Shown here in pieces: positions 19,007 to 28,025 of a stretch of DNA of 58,006 bases. Every line of letters starts with the position of its first letter. The stretch's first letter is position 1. The notes under the pieces are model-generated. The model saw only the letters and a list, made by a program, of their open reading frames with translations. It had not been told where the DNA came from and ran no database searches. A program made the position numbers and the translations under genes. Origin of the DNA: Saprospiraceae bacterium (GTDB lineage Bacteria; Bacteroidota; Bacteroidia; Chitinophagales; Saprospiraceae); the NCBI GenBank assembly GCA_020630475.1, contig JAHDBI010000004.1, positions 41,938 to 99,943 on the forward strand, given 5' to 3'.

Positions 19007-19996
19007 TTAATATGCCCATTCTATTAAAGTAGTTCCCCAAGTAAATCCTCCACCGAATGCCGTCAAGAGTATTTTATCCCCTTTTTTAAATTGGTGTTCA
19101 AAATCCGAAAGGCACAAAGGAAGCGTACCTGCAGTGGTATTCCCATATTTCTGTATGTTGACAATCACCTTTTCCTCTGGAAAATCAAGCATACTCCCTA
19201 CAGAATTAATAATTCTCATATTCGCTTGATGAGGTATCAACCAATCAATATCATCAATAGCCAACTCATTTCTATCAAGTACTTCCTTGATCGAACCCAC
19301 CATTCCGGAAACGGCTGCCTTAAACACAGGACGGCCATCTTGAAAAACAAAATGTTCCTTATTCTCTACTGACTCCTTAGTAGTTGGACTCAAAGAGCCA
19401 CCGGATTTCATATTTAAGTAGGCCCTACCAGAACCGTCACCATGAAAAACAGAATCAATAATTCCACATCTTTCAGCAGAAGGCTCTAATAACACCGCTC
19501 CTCCACCATCTCCAAATATGATACATGTTGTTCGATCCGTATAGTCTATGATCGAACTCATCATATCAACTCCGATGACGATCACTTTTTTGTGCGAACC
19601 TGATTCAACGAATTTAGCACCTGTTGTTAGTGCATAAAGAAATCCAGAACAAGCTGCATTTATATCAAAACCAAAGGCATTCTTAATACCTGCTTTATCA
19701 CATACTGTATTTGCCGTATCTGGAAAAACCATGTCTCCAGTAATGGTTGCACAAAGTAATAGGTCTACCTCTTCTGGCTTAGTACCAGTTTTAGCCAATA
19801 ATCCTTCTACCGCCCGCAAAGCCATATCAGAGGTCGCTTTACCTTCCTCTTTAAAAATATGTCGAGTTTTTATCCCTGTACGAGAGGTAATCCATTCATC
19901 ACTAGTCTCTACCATCTTTTCTAAATCTTGATTGGTCAAGACCGTGTCAGGTACGTAACCTTGAACACCTGTGATTGAAGCGAATAATTTAGACAT
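19007..19996 (-). CDS. fabH: 3-oxoacyl-ACP synthase III (KAS III)
   Basis: FabH condenses acetyl-CoA (or a branched primer) with malonyl-ACP to begin fatty acid synthesis. The 329-residue protein shows the catalytic triad Cys116 (NAACSGFLYA), His256 (IPHQANMRI) and Asn286 (KYGNTTAGT), plus the GFG-type C-terminus (FGGGFTWGTTLI). It is the first gene of a fabH-efp-accB-accC run that would act together in malonyl-CoA supply and chain initiation. A 255-bp divergent region separates it from the plus-strand Trx-SPOR gene. Confidence 0.96.
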   Translation of the reverse strand: MSKLFASITGVQGYVPDTVLTNQDLEKMVETSDEWITSRTGIKTRHIFKEEGKATSDMALRAVEGLLAKTGTKPEEVDLLLCATITGDMVFPDTANTVCDKAGIKNAFGFDINAACSGFLYALTTGAKFVESGSHKKVIVIGVDMMSSIIDYTDRTTCIIFGDGGGAVLLEPSAERCGIIDSVFHGDGSGRAYLNMKSGGSLSPTTKESVENKEHFVFQDGRPVFKAAVSGMVGSIKEVLDRNELAIDDIDWLIPHQANMRIINSVGSMLDFPEEKVIVNIQKYGNTTAGTLPLCLSDFEHQFKKGDKILLTAFGGGFTWGTTLIEWAY

Positions 19997-20251
19997 TGGT
20001 TTCTGGTTTAAAATTCGGTTGAAGGTACTAAAATTTAAAAAACTGGTACGAATCTTTTACAAGAATATAATTTAACATTTAAATATTATTTAATATTTAA
20101 TTCTCAGCAAATCAAATAATTACACATTATTAATATAGTTAATTTATTATAAAACACCTCTTAAACGACCCTTTGTTTTCCGTTTGGTATACAATTTGAA
20201 CCATTGTAAGTGCAGTAAATCAATTATTTATACTTTATAAATTAATTTAAT

Positions 20252-21058
20252 ATGAAATTCTCCTTAGACCTACCCCAAAGAGCAAGTAAGATCGCGTATA
20301 TCTTGTTAATGGCTCTATTCTTTGTCAACCTCGGATATTCTAATACCCCAATCAATGCAGAAGATTATTTCTTCAACGGAGAATTGGAAGAAGCGAGGCA
20401 AATTGCTCGTTCAGAAGGTAAACTATTAATGGTTGACTTCTATGCCACTTGGTGTTTACCATGTAAATGGATGGATCAAACTACTTTCAACGATAGAAAA
20501 GTATCTAACGAATTGAAGTCGAATTACGTATCTATCAAAGTAGACATTGATGAAAAGAACGGTTTTGACCTAAAAAACAAATTTGATGTTCAATTTTTAC
20601 CAACAATCCTCATTTTTAATTCAGAAGGAATTCTTTTAGAAAGAATAGAAGAAACCATGCCTCCAAGAAAAATGTTGAGCATACTAGAAAATCATAATTC
20701 TGAGAGCAATAAGAGAGTGGTCAATAACGGGATCAATTTATCTCCAAGTCTAAATACTCCTACTCCGAGCAGCCAACCGTCAGAAGCGGATAAATTTGAC
20801 ATGAATGCATATCGAACTTTTAATAGTAATAGAACCTATAGAATTCAAATAGGTGTATTTGATGATCACACCAATGCTTTCGAAAGAGTGAATGAAGTAA
20901 GAGAAACCTTCGCAGAACCAGTAATCGTACTTAATGACTATCAAGACGGAAACGTACTTTATAAAGTAATGATGGGCGAATTTGGCACGCAAGAAGAAGC
21001 CGAAAGCTTTAGACTCATCTTGAAAAATCAGTTTGGAATCGACTCGATTGTCCAGTAG
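20252..21058 (+). CDS. Exported thioredoxin fused to a SPOR domain
   Basis: This encodes 268 residues. A hydrophobic segment at ~14-31 is a signal peptide or membrane anchor. A thioredoxin domain spans ~38-148 with active site C68-L-P-C71 (FYATWCLPCKWM) and a cis-Pro at ~117 (FLPTIL), of the DsbD-gamma/Thioredoxin_7 kind. A low-complexity linker (~150-190, Ser/Pro/Asn) leads to a C-terminal SPOR-type domain (~193-268: RTYRIQIGVF, VLYKVMMGEFGTQEEAESF). Known: SPOR domains bind denuded septal peptidoglycan. The combination implies a redox protein localised to the cell wall or division site (inference). hutI follows after 16 bp, so the two may be co-transcribed. Confidence 0.85.
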   Translation: MKFSLDLPQRASKIAYILLMALFFVNLGYSNTPINAEDYFFNGELEEARQIARSEGKLLMVDFYATWCLPCKWMDQTTFNDRKVSNELKSNYVSIKVDIDEKNGFDLKNKFDVQFLPTILIFNSEGILLERIEETMPPRKMLSILENHNSESNKRVVNNGINLSPSLNTPTPSSQPSEADKFDMNAYRTFNSNRTYRIQIGVFDDHTNAFERVNEVRETFAEPVIVLNDYQDGNVLYKVMMGEFGTQEEAESFRLILKNQFGIDSIVQ

Positions 21059-21074
21059 TTAGTAAGTTTGCATT

Positions 21075-22322
21075 ATGGCAAACACTCTTATAAAAAATAT
21101 AGGTTCCTTAAGTGGAATCCAAACAAAGCCTCATTCTTTTTTAAAGGGTGAGGCTTTATCGCATTTATCTCAAATCAATGACGCTTACCTTCTTTGTGAA
21201 AATGAGCGCATTAAGGATTTTGGACAGATGTCGAATGCCCCAAAAACCGCGGACACCATCATTGACGCCAAAGGTGGGTATGTTCTACCCTCTTGGTGCG
21301 ATTCACACACGCATATTGTCTTTGCAACGAGTCGAGAAGAGGAATTCGTTGCGAGAATTAAGGGCAAAAGCTATGAAGAAATTGCGGAAGCCGGAGGTGG
21401 AATTCTGAATTCCGCTAAAAAACTAAATAAACTTACGGAAGATGAACTCTATGAGTCTGCTTCCAAAAGATTGAATGAAGTGATGCGGTTTGGGACGGGT
21501 GCTATTGAAATTAAAAGTGGTTATGGCTTGACTGTAGAAAGTGAAATAAAAATGCTTCGTGTCATTAAACGCCTAAAAAGTAACTTTGAGATTCCAATAA
21601 AAGCTACATTTTTAGGTGCTCACGCTATTCCGACCGATTATAAAAACAATCGTCAAGATTATATAGATCTGATTATCCATGAAATGCTTCCCGTTATTGC
21701 TCGAGACCAACTAGCTGACTACATTGATGTTTTTTGTGACAAAGGTTTTTTCACGGTTGAAGAAACTGATCAGATTTTAAAGGCCGGTGCATCATTTGGC
21801 TTAAAGCCAAAAATTCATGCCAATGAACTAGCCAACTCAGGTGGGGTTCAGGTCGGAATTGCTAATAATGCAGTATCTGTTGATCATTTGGAGCAAATTG
21901 AAGAAGCAGAAATCGAGGCATTGAAGAATAGTCAAACCATTCCTACCCTGCTACCTTCTTGTTCGTATTTTCTAAATATTCCTTATGCTCCTGCTAGAAA
22001 AATGATTGATCAAGGTTTAGGAATTTGCTTGGCTACAGATTATAATCCAGGATCGACCCCTTCTGGTAAAGTACCCTTTCTTCTTTCTTTGGCTTGCTTA
22101 AAAATGAAACTTACTCCTGAGGAAGCGATTAATGCCATTACGATTAACGGAGCATTTGCGATGGAAATACAGGAAGATTACGGAAGTATTACGAAAGGCA
22201 AAATAGCTAACTTAATCATCACAAAGCCTATGAAGTCTTTGGCCTTTATTCCCTATGCCTTTGGAAGTGACCACATTTGTCGTGTGTTAATTAAGGGTAA
22301 AAGCTTTTTTGAGGCATCATAA
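21075..22322 (+). CDS. hutI: Imidazolonepropionase
   Basis: This hydrolyses 4-imidazolone-5-propionate to N-formimino-glutamate, the third step of histidine degradation. The 415-residue amidohydrolase has the metal-binding D76-SHTH80 motif, a GAHAIP segment, KIHANEL with metal-binding His, VDHLEQI, and the conserved ATDYNPGS with the catalytic Asp. No other hut gene is within the window. The gene is 16 bp downstream of the Trx-SPOR gene, an unrelated partner. Confidence 0.95.
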   Translation: MANTLIKNIGSLSGIQTKPHSFLKGEALSHLSQINDAYLLCENERIKDFGQMSNAPKTADTIIDAKGGYVLPSWCDSHTHIVFATSREEEFVARIKGKSYEEIAEAGGGILNSAKKLNKLTEDELYESASKRLNEVMRFGTGAIEIKSGYGLTVESEIKMLRVIKRLKSNFEIPIKATFLGAHAIPTDYKNNRQDYIDLIIHEMLPVIARDQLADYIDVFCDKGFFTVEETDQILKAGASFGLKPKIHANELANSGGVQVGIANNAVSVDHLEQIEEAEIEALKNSQTIPTLLPSCSYFLNIPYAPARKMIDQGLGICLATDYNPGSTPSGKVPFLLSLACLKMKLTPEEAINAITINGAFAMEIQEDYGSITKGKIANLIITKPMKSLAFIPYAFGSDHICRVLIKGKSFFEAS

Positions 22323-22326
22323 TCCG

Positions 22327-22334
22327 TACTTTTG
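22327..22334 (+). promoter_or_regulatory. Candidate -7 element TACTTTTG
   Basis: This is an exact match to the Bacteroidota consensus TAnnTTTG, five bases after the hutI stop. No well-spaced -33 TTG is present, so it is only a candidate. If active, it would begin a ~160-nt leader for the cargo gene at 22504 or a short RNA. Confidence 0.35.
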
Positions 22335-22453
22335 TGGTCTTACTGAACATGATGGTCGCCCAAGTATTATTGTCTAAGCGTAAACAATTTTTAGTCGATT
22401 TAATCGTTTCTAAAAAATTGCCTTAAATCAGACGATAAAATAGCTATACTATC

Positions 22454-22461
22454 TATCTTTG
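22454..22461 (+). promoter_or_regulatory. Candidate -7 element TATCTTTG for the 1266-aa cargo gene
   Basis: This is an exact TAnnTTTG match, 43 bases before the TTG start codon at 22504. Transcription would start near 22468 with a ~36-nt leader. The -33 element is not clear. Confidence 0.45.
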
Positions 22462-22503
22462 CAGCTGATTATCAGTATTTTTTAAATTAAAGATTTATTT
22501 AAC

Positions 22504-25500
22504 TTGAGCATTTTGAGAAGAAAATTGTTGGGTTGGCTTTGTCTTATGATGTTTGTTCTTATCAGTGAGCAATCCATCGGGCAAAATGATGACTGTCATC
22601 TAGTGGATGACTGTAGCGAAATCGATTGGATCGTAGAGTTTGATTTTGGTGAAGAATTAAATGCTACCGCTGGTGTCGAAGTTTGTATCCCAGTGATCGT
22701 AAATAATTTTTACGAAGTAGTGTCTTTTGAGTTTAGTATGAGCTTTGACCCGAGTATTCTTCAATTCAGTCAAAAACTAGATCCTCAAAATCTCCCAACA
22801 TTTGATCCTGCTACAAGTTGCACAACAAACTTGGCCAATGAGGGTATTTTAAATGTCCTTTATTTTAATCAAAACTTGACAGGGGTTTGTTTGGATGACG
22901 GAACTGAAATATTTTCTCTCTGCTTTATTCCTGTTGGCGATCCAGGAACTTGCTCTCCAATAACCATTACTGGAAGTGCCGTTGATCCTTTAGTGGAAGG
23001 ATCGATTACTGACGAATCATTTGCAACAGCTCAGTACTGCAGATTAGAATTTGAAGCGGATCCGGGTACGATTTGTATCGGATGTAATGATTTAAATATT
23101 AATACGGGTTTCTGTAGTACTTCTACAGGTACAAACCTTGGTTCTATTTTCTTCGAATTTTGTGGAGGTACGGGACCGTATGATTGGACAGCCAACGGAC
23201 AATCAGGAACGGCGAATGAGGGCGAACTAGTAACCATCAATAACCTAGGCACCGGTATGTATACCGTCAATGTCACGGATGCAGCTGGCACAATGCTTAG
23301 TGAAACGATCCAAATCCTAAACCAACCGGCCATGGAAATCAACCTTCTCGCAAAGGATCCGACCTGTGTGGGTAGAGATGATGGAGAAATTAGTTTAACC
23401 GTTGCAGATGGATTCGAACCTTATTTTGAAGCTTGGTCAAACTTTGAATTCGAAACTGACCTTATTGATGATTTAGGTCCTGGAACTTACTCTGTTACAG
23501 TCACGGATGGCTTAGGCTGTCAACAAGTGGCCACAACAACTATAGAAATTGATACTCTAAAGGTTATGGCGACGCTACTGGACTCAGCTACCTGTCCTGG
23601 AGCAACCGACGGGATTATAGAAATCACGGCAAGTGGAGGGATTCCTATAGGTGGAACAGATTATGAATTTATCACTCCTTCAGGAAGTTTTAATTCGGGA
23701 AGTCCATTTGTGGATAATAATGTCACTGACGGTTGGTATTTCTATCAAGTGGAAGATAGTGCTATTCCTAACTGCTCAACTGGCATTGATTCTATTTGGG
23801 TCGAACCCAAAACAAGCATCATTGCAGATATAGAAGTAGACAGTGTCTTGTGTTATGGCGAGTGTAATGGTTTTGTAAGGGTTACTCCTTCACAAGGATC
23901 TGGCAACTATTTATTCCTTTTACAGGATTCTGATTTTAATCTAATTTTTGGAGGGGTGAATATCGGAAATATGATATTTGAGAACCCCAGTTTATGCGCA
24001 GGGGACTACCTCATGTATATCACTGACCAAACATACGGATGTCAAATCATTGAACCTTTTACGATTTATGAGCCCGATACGCTGATCATGAACGAAATGG
24101 TCAATCTCCCTTCTTGTTCTGGTGGCGATGGAAGTATCTTATTGGATGGTACAGGGGGCACCATGCCGTATACGTTCTTGTGGGATGACAACGATACAAG
24201 CAATGAAAAAACGAATCTTGGTGGTGGAGAATACTGTGCTACCATAACTGATGCCAATGGTTGTCAAGACTCCATTTGTGTTATGCTCGTTCAAGGAGGA
24301 ATGCTTGAAACTAATGCCGGAATTATAGAAACAATTGCATGTCCAGGCTCTTTGAATGGTAAAATAAATGTTCAACTTTTGAGCGGAAGTGGCAACTACA
24401 ATTATATGTGGTACAATGATGACGATGTATTGATCAGTAACCAACAAACTGTTTGTGATCTAGGGGCTGGTCTTTATTATGTGATTGTAGAGGACCTTGT
24501 TCAAAACTGCACATCAGAACCAGATACTGTAATTTTAGCTCCTGGTATTGATTTAGAAATTACGCCTAGTGCAACCTCACCTTCCTGTCCAGGATTATCA
24601 GATGGTGTCGCTGCAGTAACAGTGATGGGAGGAAGTGGAAACCCTACTTATTTGTGGGATACATTGAACAATGTGACGAACACGCTATTTAGTGTTCCCG
24701 CTGGAGAGTATTGTGTTACGATTAATGATGGAGCATGTACCGAAACGGTTTGTGTGACGGTGGATGATCCACCGAGTATTACCATAGACATAAAAGATAT
24801 TGATCCGGTGATGTGCTTCGGGGATTCTACCGGTTCGGTGACGATTCAAGCGATAGGAGGCACCGTAAATAGTGGCAGTTATTTCTATACTATCTTTGAT
24901 CAAAACATGGTTGATTTAGGAGGTGCTAGTGGTGATTGTGTGATGATTGGAGATATTCCGTCCGGCAATTTATTTGCCTTCGCCAGTGATGGTCAATGTC
25001 CATCCCAACTTGTTCCTTTTACATTAAATGCTGCTACAAGAATAGAAATTGATACTGATGCTTCTGTTATTGATGATCCATCCTGTTATGGGCTTTGTAA
25101 TGGATCAGCTACCGTACAGGCCATGGGTGGCACAGGACCATATACTTACTTTTGGCCTGACTATGGGTTAAGTGGCCCTACAGTAACGGATATTTGCCCT
25201 GGAACACAATACGTAGAAATAACTGATGCATTCATGTGCACCGTTTTAGATTCGATAAGTCTAAGTCAACCAGATAGTATAGAGGTTTCAATTAATACTA
25301 ACCAAACTACTGGTATAACTTGTTTTGGGGAGGCCACTGGTATGTTGGCTATATTCCACTCGGGTGGAAATGAAGGTTCATTTACTTACACTTGGTCTCC
25401 AAATGTATCAGATGATCTCATTGCTACCAACATAAGCGCTGGACTTTATGAAATTACGGTAACTGATAGTGAGGGATGTACTGATTCTATCTCATATATT

Positions 25501-26304
25501 TTTGAAAACCCAAGTGAGCTCGTTGCTGATTTTCCATTGCCAGAAGAGCCGCTTTGTTTTGGTGGAGAAACATGTATCAGTGTAGACAATGTATCAGGAG
25601 GAGCAGGTAATTACTCTTTTGCTATTAATGGAAGTACTAATATTCCCATTGATTCTTGTATCAGTGTTATTGCAGATCAATATACCGTATCCGTTTTTGA
25701 CATTGCAGGATGTTCTGTAGATACTACATACATTATAAATCAACCATTCGAATTGGATGTTGATTTAGGTCCAGAAGTGATTGAAGCAGATCTCGGAGAT
25801 AGTACTGAAACTTTACAGGCGATCATCAATTCTTTCCTTCCCATAGATACCATTATATGGGATTCACAAGGCAATTATGATTGCTTCACTATTGACTGCG
25901 ACATCATCAACATCTACCCTACCAGCACTCAAGAATACATGGTCACGGTCATAGATGAAAATGGCTGTACTGATTCCGATATTGTTATTGTTACCATTGA
26001 CGAGAATAGAAATGTATACTTTCCAAATATTTTCAGTCCTAATAATGATGGTCAGAATGATCTGTTTCAGATTTTTGCTGGCGACGGGGTTGAAATGATT
26101 GATTACTTCTATGTATATGATCGTTGGGGTAACCTCATGTGGGGTGAAGAAAACGTTATACCAGAAGTAGCAGGAACTGTTGGCTGGGATGGAAACTTTA
26201 AAGGATCTCCAGTAAATCCGGGAATCTATGTTTATGTGGCTCAGGTCAGCTTTCTAGATGGACGTAAAATTGTTTATAGCCGAGATTTAACCCTAATGCG
26301 CTAG
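22504..26304 (+). CDS. SprB-repeat surface protein with cohesin-like head and T9SS type B (CHU_C) sorting domain
   Basis: This encodes 1266 residues. The start is a TTG: an in-frame TAA lies at 22483-22485 and no ATG lies between it and the signal peptide (MSILRRKLLGWLCLMMFVLI). Residues ~40-185 look like a cohesin-type beta domain (VCIPVIVNNFYEVVSFEFSM). Residues ~195-1090 are about a dozen SprB-type repeats with GGTGPYxxxW and GxYxVTVTDxxGC patterns and paired cysteines. The C-terminus (~1170-1266: VYFPNIFSPNNDGQNDLFQI ... YVYDRWGN ... GWDG ... NPGIYVYV) is a type B gliding-associated sorting domain. Known relatives are secreted by T9SS and act in gliding or adhesion. The beta-barrel gene at 26351 follows by 46 bp and could be its outer-membrane partner, although it does not look like PorP/SprF. 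Confidence 0.88.
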   Translation: MSILRRKLLGWLCLMMFVLISEQSIGQNDDCHLVDDCSEIDWIVEFDFGEELNATAGVEVCIPVIVNNFYEVVSFEFSMSFDPSILQFSQKLDPQNLPTFDPATSCTTNLANEGILNVLYFNQNLTGVCLDDGTEIFSLCFIPVGDPGTCSPITITGSAVDPLVEGSITDESFATAQYCRLEFEADPGTICIGCNDLNINTGFCSTSTGTNLGSIFFEFCGGTGPYDWTANGQSGTANEGELVTINNLGTGMYTVNVTDAAGTMLSETIQILNQPAMEINLLAKDPTCVGRDDGEISLTVADGFEPYFEAWSNFEFETDLIDDLGPGTYSVTVTDGLGCQQVATTTIEIDTLKVMATLLDSATCPGATDGIIEITASGGIPIGGTDYEFITPSGSFNSGSPFVDNNVTDGWYFYQVEDSAIPNCSTGIDSIWVEPKTSIIADIEVDSVLCYGECNGFVRVTPSQGSGNYLFLLQDSDFNLIFGGVNIGNMIFENPSLCAGDYLMYITDQTYGCQIIEPFTIYEPDTLIMNEMVNLPSCSGGDGSILLDGTGGTMPYTFLWDDNDTSNEKTNLGGGEYCATITDANGCQDSICVMLVQGGMLETNAGIIETIACPGSLNGKINVQLLSGSGNYNYMWYNDDDVLISNQQTVCDLGAGLYYVIVEDLVQNCTSEPDTVILAPGIDLEITPSATSPSCPGLSDGVAAVTVMGGSGNPTYLWDTLNNVTNTLFSVPAGEYCVTINDGACTETVCVTVDDPPSITIDIKDIDPVMCFGDSTGSVTIQAIGGTVNSGSYFYTIFDQNMVDLGGASGDCVMIGDIPSGNLFAFASDGQCPSQLVPFTLNAATRIEIDTDASVIDDPSCYGLCNGSATVQAMGGTGPYTYFWPDYGLSGPTVTDICPGTQYVEITDAFMCTVLDSISLSQPDSIEVSINTNQTTGITCFGEATGMLAIFHSGGNEGSFTYTWSPNVSDDLIATNISAGLYEITVTDSEGCTDSISYIFENPSELVADFPLPEEPLCFGGETCISVDNVSGGAGNYSFAINGSTNIPIDSCISVIADQYTVSVFDIAGCSVDTTYIINQPFELDVDLGPEVIEADLGDSTETLQAIINSFLPIDTIIWDSQGNYDCFTIDCDIINIYPTSTQEYMVTVIDENGCTDSDIVIVTIDENRNVYFPNIFSPNNDGQNDLFQIFAGDGVEMIDYFYVYDRWGNLMWGEENVIPEVAGTVGWDGNFKGSPVNPGIYVYVAQVSFLDGRKIVYSRDLTLMR

Positions 26305-26350
26305 ACTAATTTGAAACTTTCTGGTTTTTTCTCATTTAAAATGAAATCCA

Positions 26351-27070
26351 ATGAAAGTTTTTTATTCTTTTTTATTCCTTTGTTTTGTTTGCCTTTCGGC
26401 GAATGGACAAAATAGTGATCGAACTATTGAATCCTTCTATCACCAAGCAGGTGATAAAAGCGTTAATTTAGGAGTCGGTTTTTTAAATTCTTCTAGCTTT
26501 AATTTCAACATATTACAAACCCCAGCTACTGGAAATCCTTCCCCATCGCTGAATTTGTCGTTTGATTATGGACTGACAAAAGAAATAGGCATTGGATTCT
26601 TTGCGAACTACTACAGAGTGGAAGCACAACAAGATGTTGCTGTTCAAATAGCAGATTATGCCGATCAATTTCAAGACATTTTAGATGATCCTTTATGTTT
26701 TTCGGAATGTGTTTTAGGAATTCCTCTCGGAGGAAATTGCGACTGCGAAGTCAATGGAAAAGTAATAGAACGGGTAAATGTACTTACTGTTGGTGGCAAA
26801 CTGGCCTATCACATATATAAGTTTGAAAAGCTAGATACTTATGGCTCAACTTATCTGGGATACAGTTTTAATAGAAGAAAAACGATTACGGAATCAGCCA
26901 TTGATGGATTATTTGAGGAAACTGAATCGACAAATGAAGTTCCGTCTATCGTTTATTTTGCTTCTGCCGGTATGAGATATTATATCACACCGAGATGGGC
27001 ATTATATGGAGAATTTGGATATGGTAACGTACACTTAGTCCAAGCCGGTGTAACCTATCGATTCTATTAA
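26351..27070 (+). CDS. Outer-membrane beta-barrel protein
   Basis: This encodes 239 residues with a signal peptide (MKVFYSFLFLCFVCLSANGQ). Alternating hydrophobic/polar strands typical of a small outer-membrane barrel (e.g. SLNLSFDYGLTKEIGIGFFA, STYLGYSFNRR) end in an aromatic terminus, VTYRFY. A Cys-rich loop (CFSECVLGIPLGGNCDC) around residue ~115-135 is unusual. It follows the SprB-repeat cargo gene by 46 bp on the same strand and is probably in its operon. Confidence 0.75.
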   Translation: MKVFYSFLFLCFVCLSANGQNSDRTIESFYHQAGDKSVNLGVGFLNSSSFNFNILQTPATGNPSPSLNLSFDYGLTKEIGIGFFANYYRVEAQQDVAVQIADYADQFQDILDDPLCFSECVLGIPLGGNCDCEVNGKVIERVNVLTVGGKLAYHIYKFEKLDTYGSTYLGYSFNRRKTITESAIDGLFEETESTNEVPSIVYFASAGMRYYITPRWALYGEFGYGNVHLVQAGVTYRFY

Positions 27071-27128
27071 ACAAGCAAGAATCAATTTCAATTACTGTTC
27101 TAATAAACTTATTAACCACGTCTATTGG

Positions 27129-28025
27129 CTATTTGCCTTGACCCGATAGCGTATCGGGAGTTTCTTCTGACTTCAGCTCCTCTGTAAGTTCGCCGTCTAA
27201 ATACAATTTATGAACCGCTGGATCTGTATTGGCAAAAACAGTAATAATTGGTTGTTGACGACCGCTCTTTCCTTTGGTATCGAAACGTACTTTGATATCG
27301 GCCGATTGATTAGGACTAATGGGTTCTAGTGGATATTCTGGAACCGTACAACCACAAGTGGCTGTCACATTTTCGATAACTAATGGAGTATTACCAATAT
27401 TAGTGAAATTAAACACTGCATTCACGACTTCGCCGGAAGGCACCTCGCCAAAATCAAAAAAGTTCCTCTTAAAAACTATTTCGGAAGTCCCTTTAAACTT
27501 CATTACCTTATCTTCTATGACAGCAGGCGGAACAGGCTTTTTTGTCACTGCTGGCTTCGGAGTCACCTTAGTTGGAGTAGTAACTTTCTTTTCAGCAGGT
27601 TTTGGCACTGCTATGACTGGTTCTTTCTTTTTCTGTTCTGCTGCCTTTTCTCTCGCTTGTCTTTCACGAAGCTTTCTTTCTTCTTCCTTTTTCGTGGCAG
27701 CTTTTCTTTTCTCTCGTTCTTGTTTATCTCTCTTAGCCTTCATCTCTGCCTCCTTTTCAGAAAACACGCGATCGAATCGAGCTTTTTCGTCAGTTGAATT
27801 CTTTGAATTCAAGGCTGGGTCTAAGTTTTTTTGATCGTTAGAGTGATTGGCTTTATTCTCTTGTGCAATTGCCGTTGGATCAACTTTTGTAGACTCTGGC
27901 TTACACTGAGTAAAAACTAAGCTAATGAGAAAGCAAGCTAAGACTAAATTGAATAAATAAGTATTATCATTGGAAGTCATACGCTTTTGACGCAGAAATT
28001 CAAAAAAGTATCTTCTATTCGGCAT
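27129..28025 (-). CDS. DUF1573 lipoprotein with charged coiled-coil linker
   Basis: This encodes 298 residues. A lipobox-like ISLVFTQC places the lipidated Cys near residue 41. Residues ~80-140 are a Lys/Glu/Arg-rich helix followed by a Pro/Lys linker. Residues ~180-285 are a DUF1573 domain (FDFGEVPSGEVVNAVFNFTN, then TATCGCTVPEYP), an Ig-like ASPM-SPD-2-Hydin relative common in Bacteroidota envelope proteins. The ATG at 28025 overlaps the upstream stop (TAATG); an internal ATG at 27980 would give a shorter signal peptide. The function is unknown. Confidence 0.82.
   Translation of the reverse strand: MPNRRYFFEFLRQKRMTSNDNTYLFNLVLACFLISLVFTQCKPESTKVDPTAIAQENKANHSNDQKNLDPALNSKNSTDEKARFDRVFSEKEAEMKAKRDKQEREKRKAATKKEEERKLRERQAREKAAEQKKKEPVIAVPKPAEKKVTTPTKVTPKPAVTKKPVPPAVIEDKVMKFKGTSEIVFKRNFFDFGEVPSGEVVNAVFNFTNIGNTPLVIENVTATCGCTVPEYPLEPISPNQSADIKVRFDTKGKSGRQQPIITVFANTDPAVHKLYLDGELTEELKSEETPDTLSGQGK

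Noticed and set aside
27319..27834. 171-codon plus-strand frame opposite the DUF1573 lipoprotein
   Set aside because: It is the mirror of the Lys/Glu-rich coding region and gives a Phe/Ser-rich product with no family.
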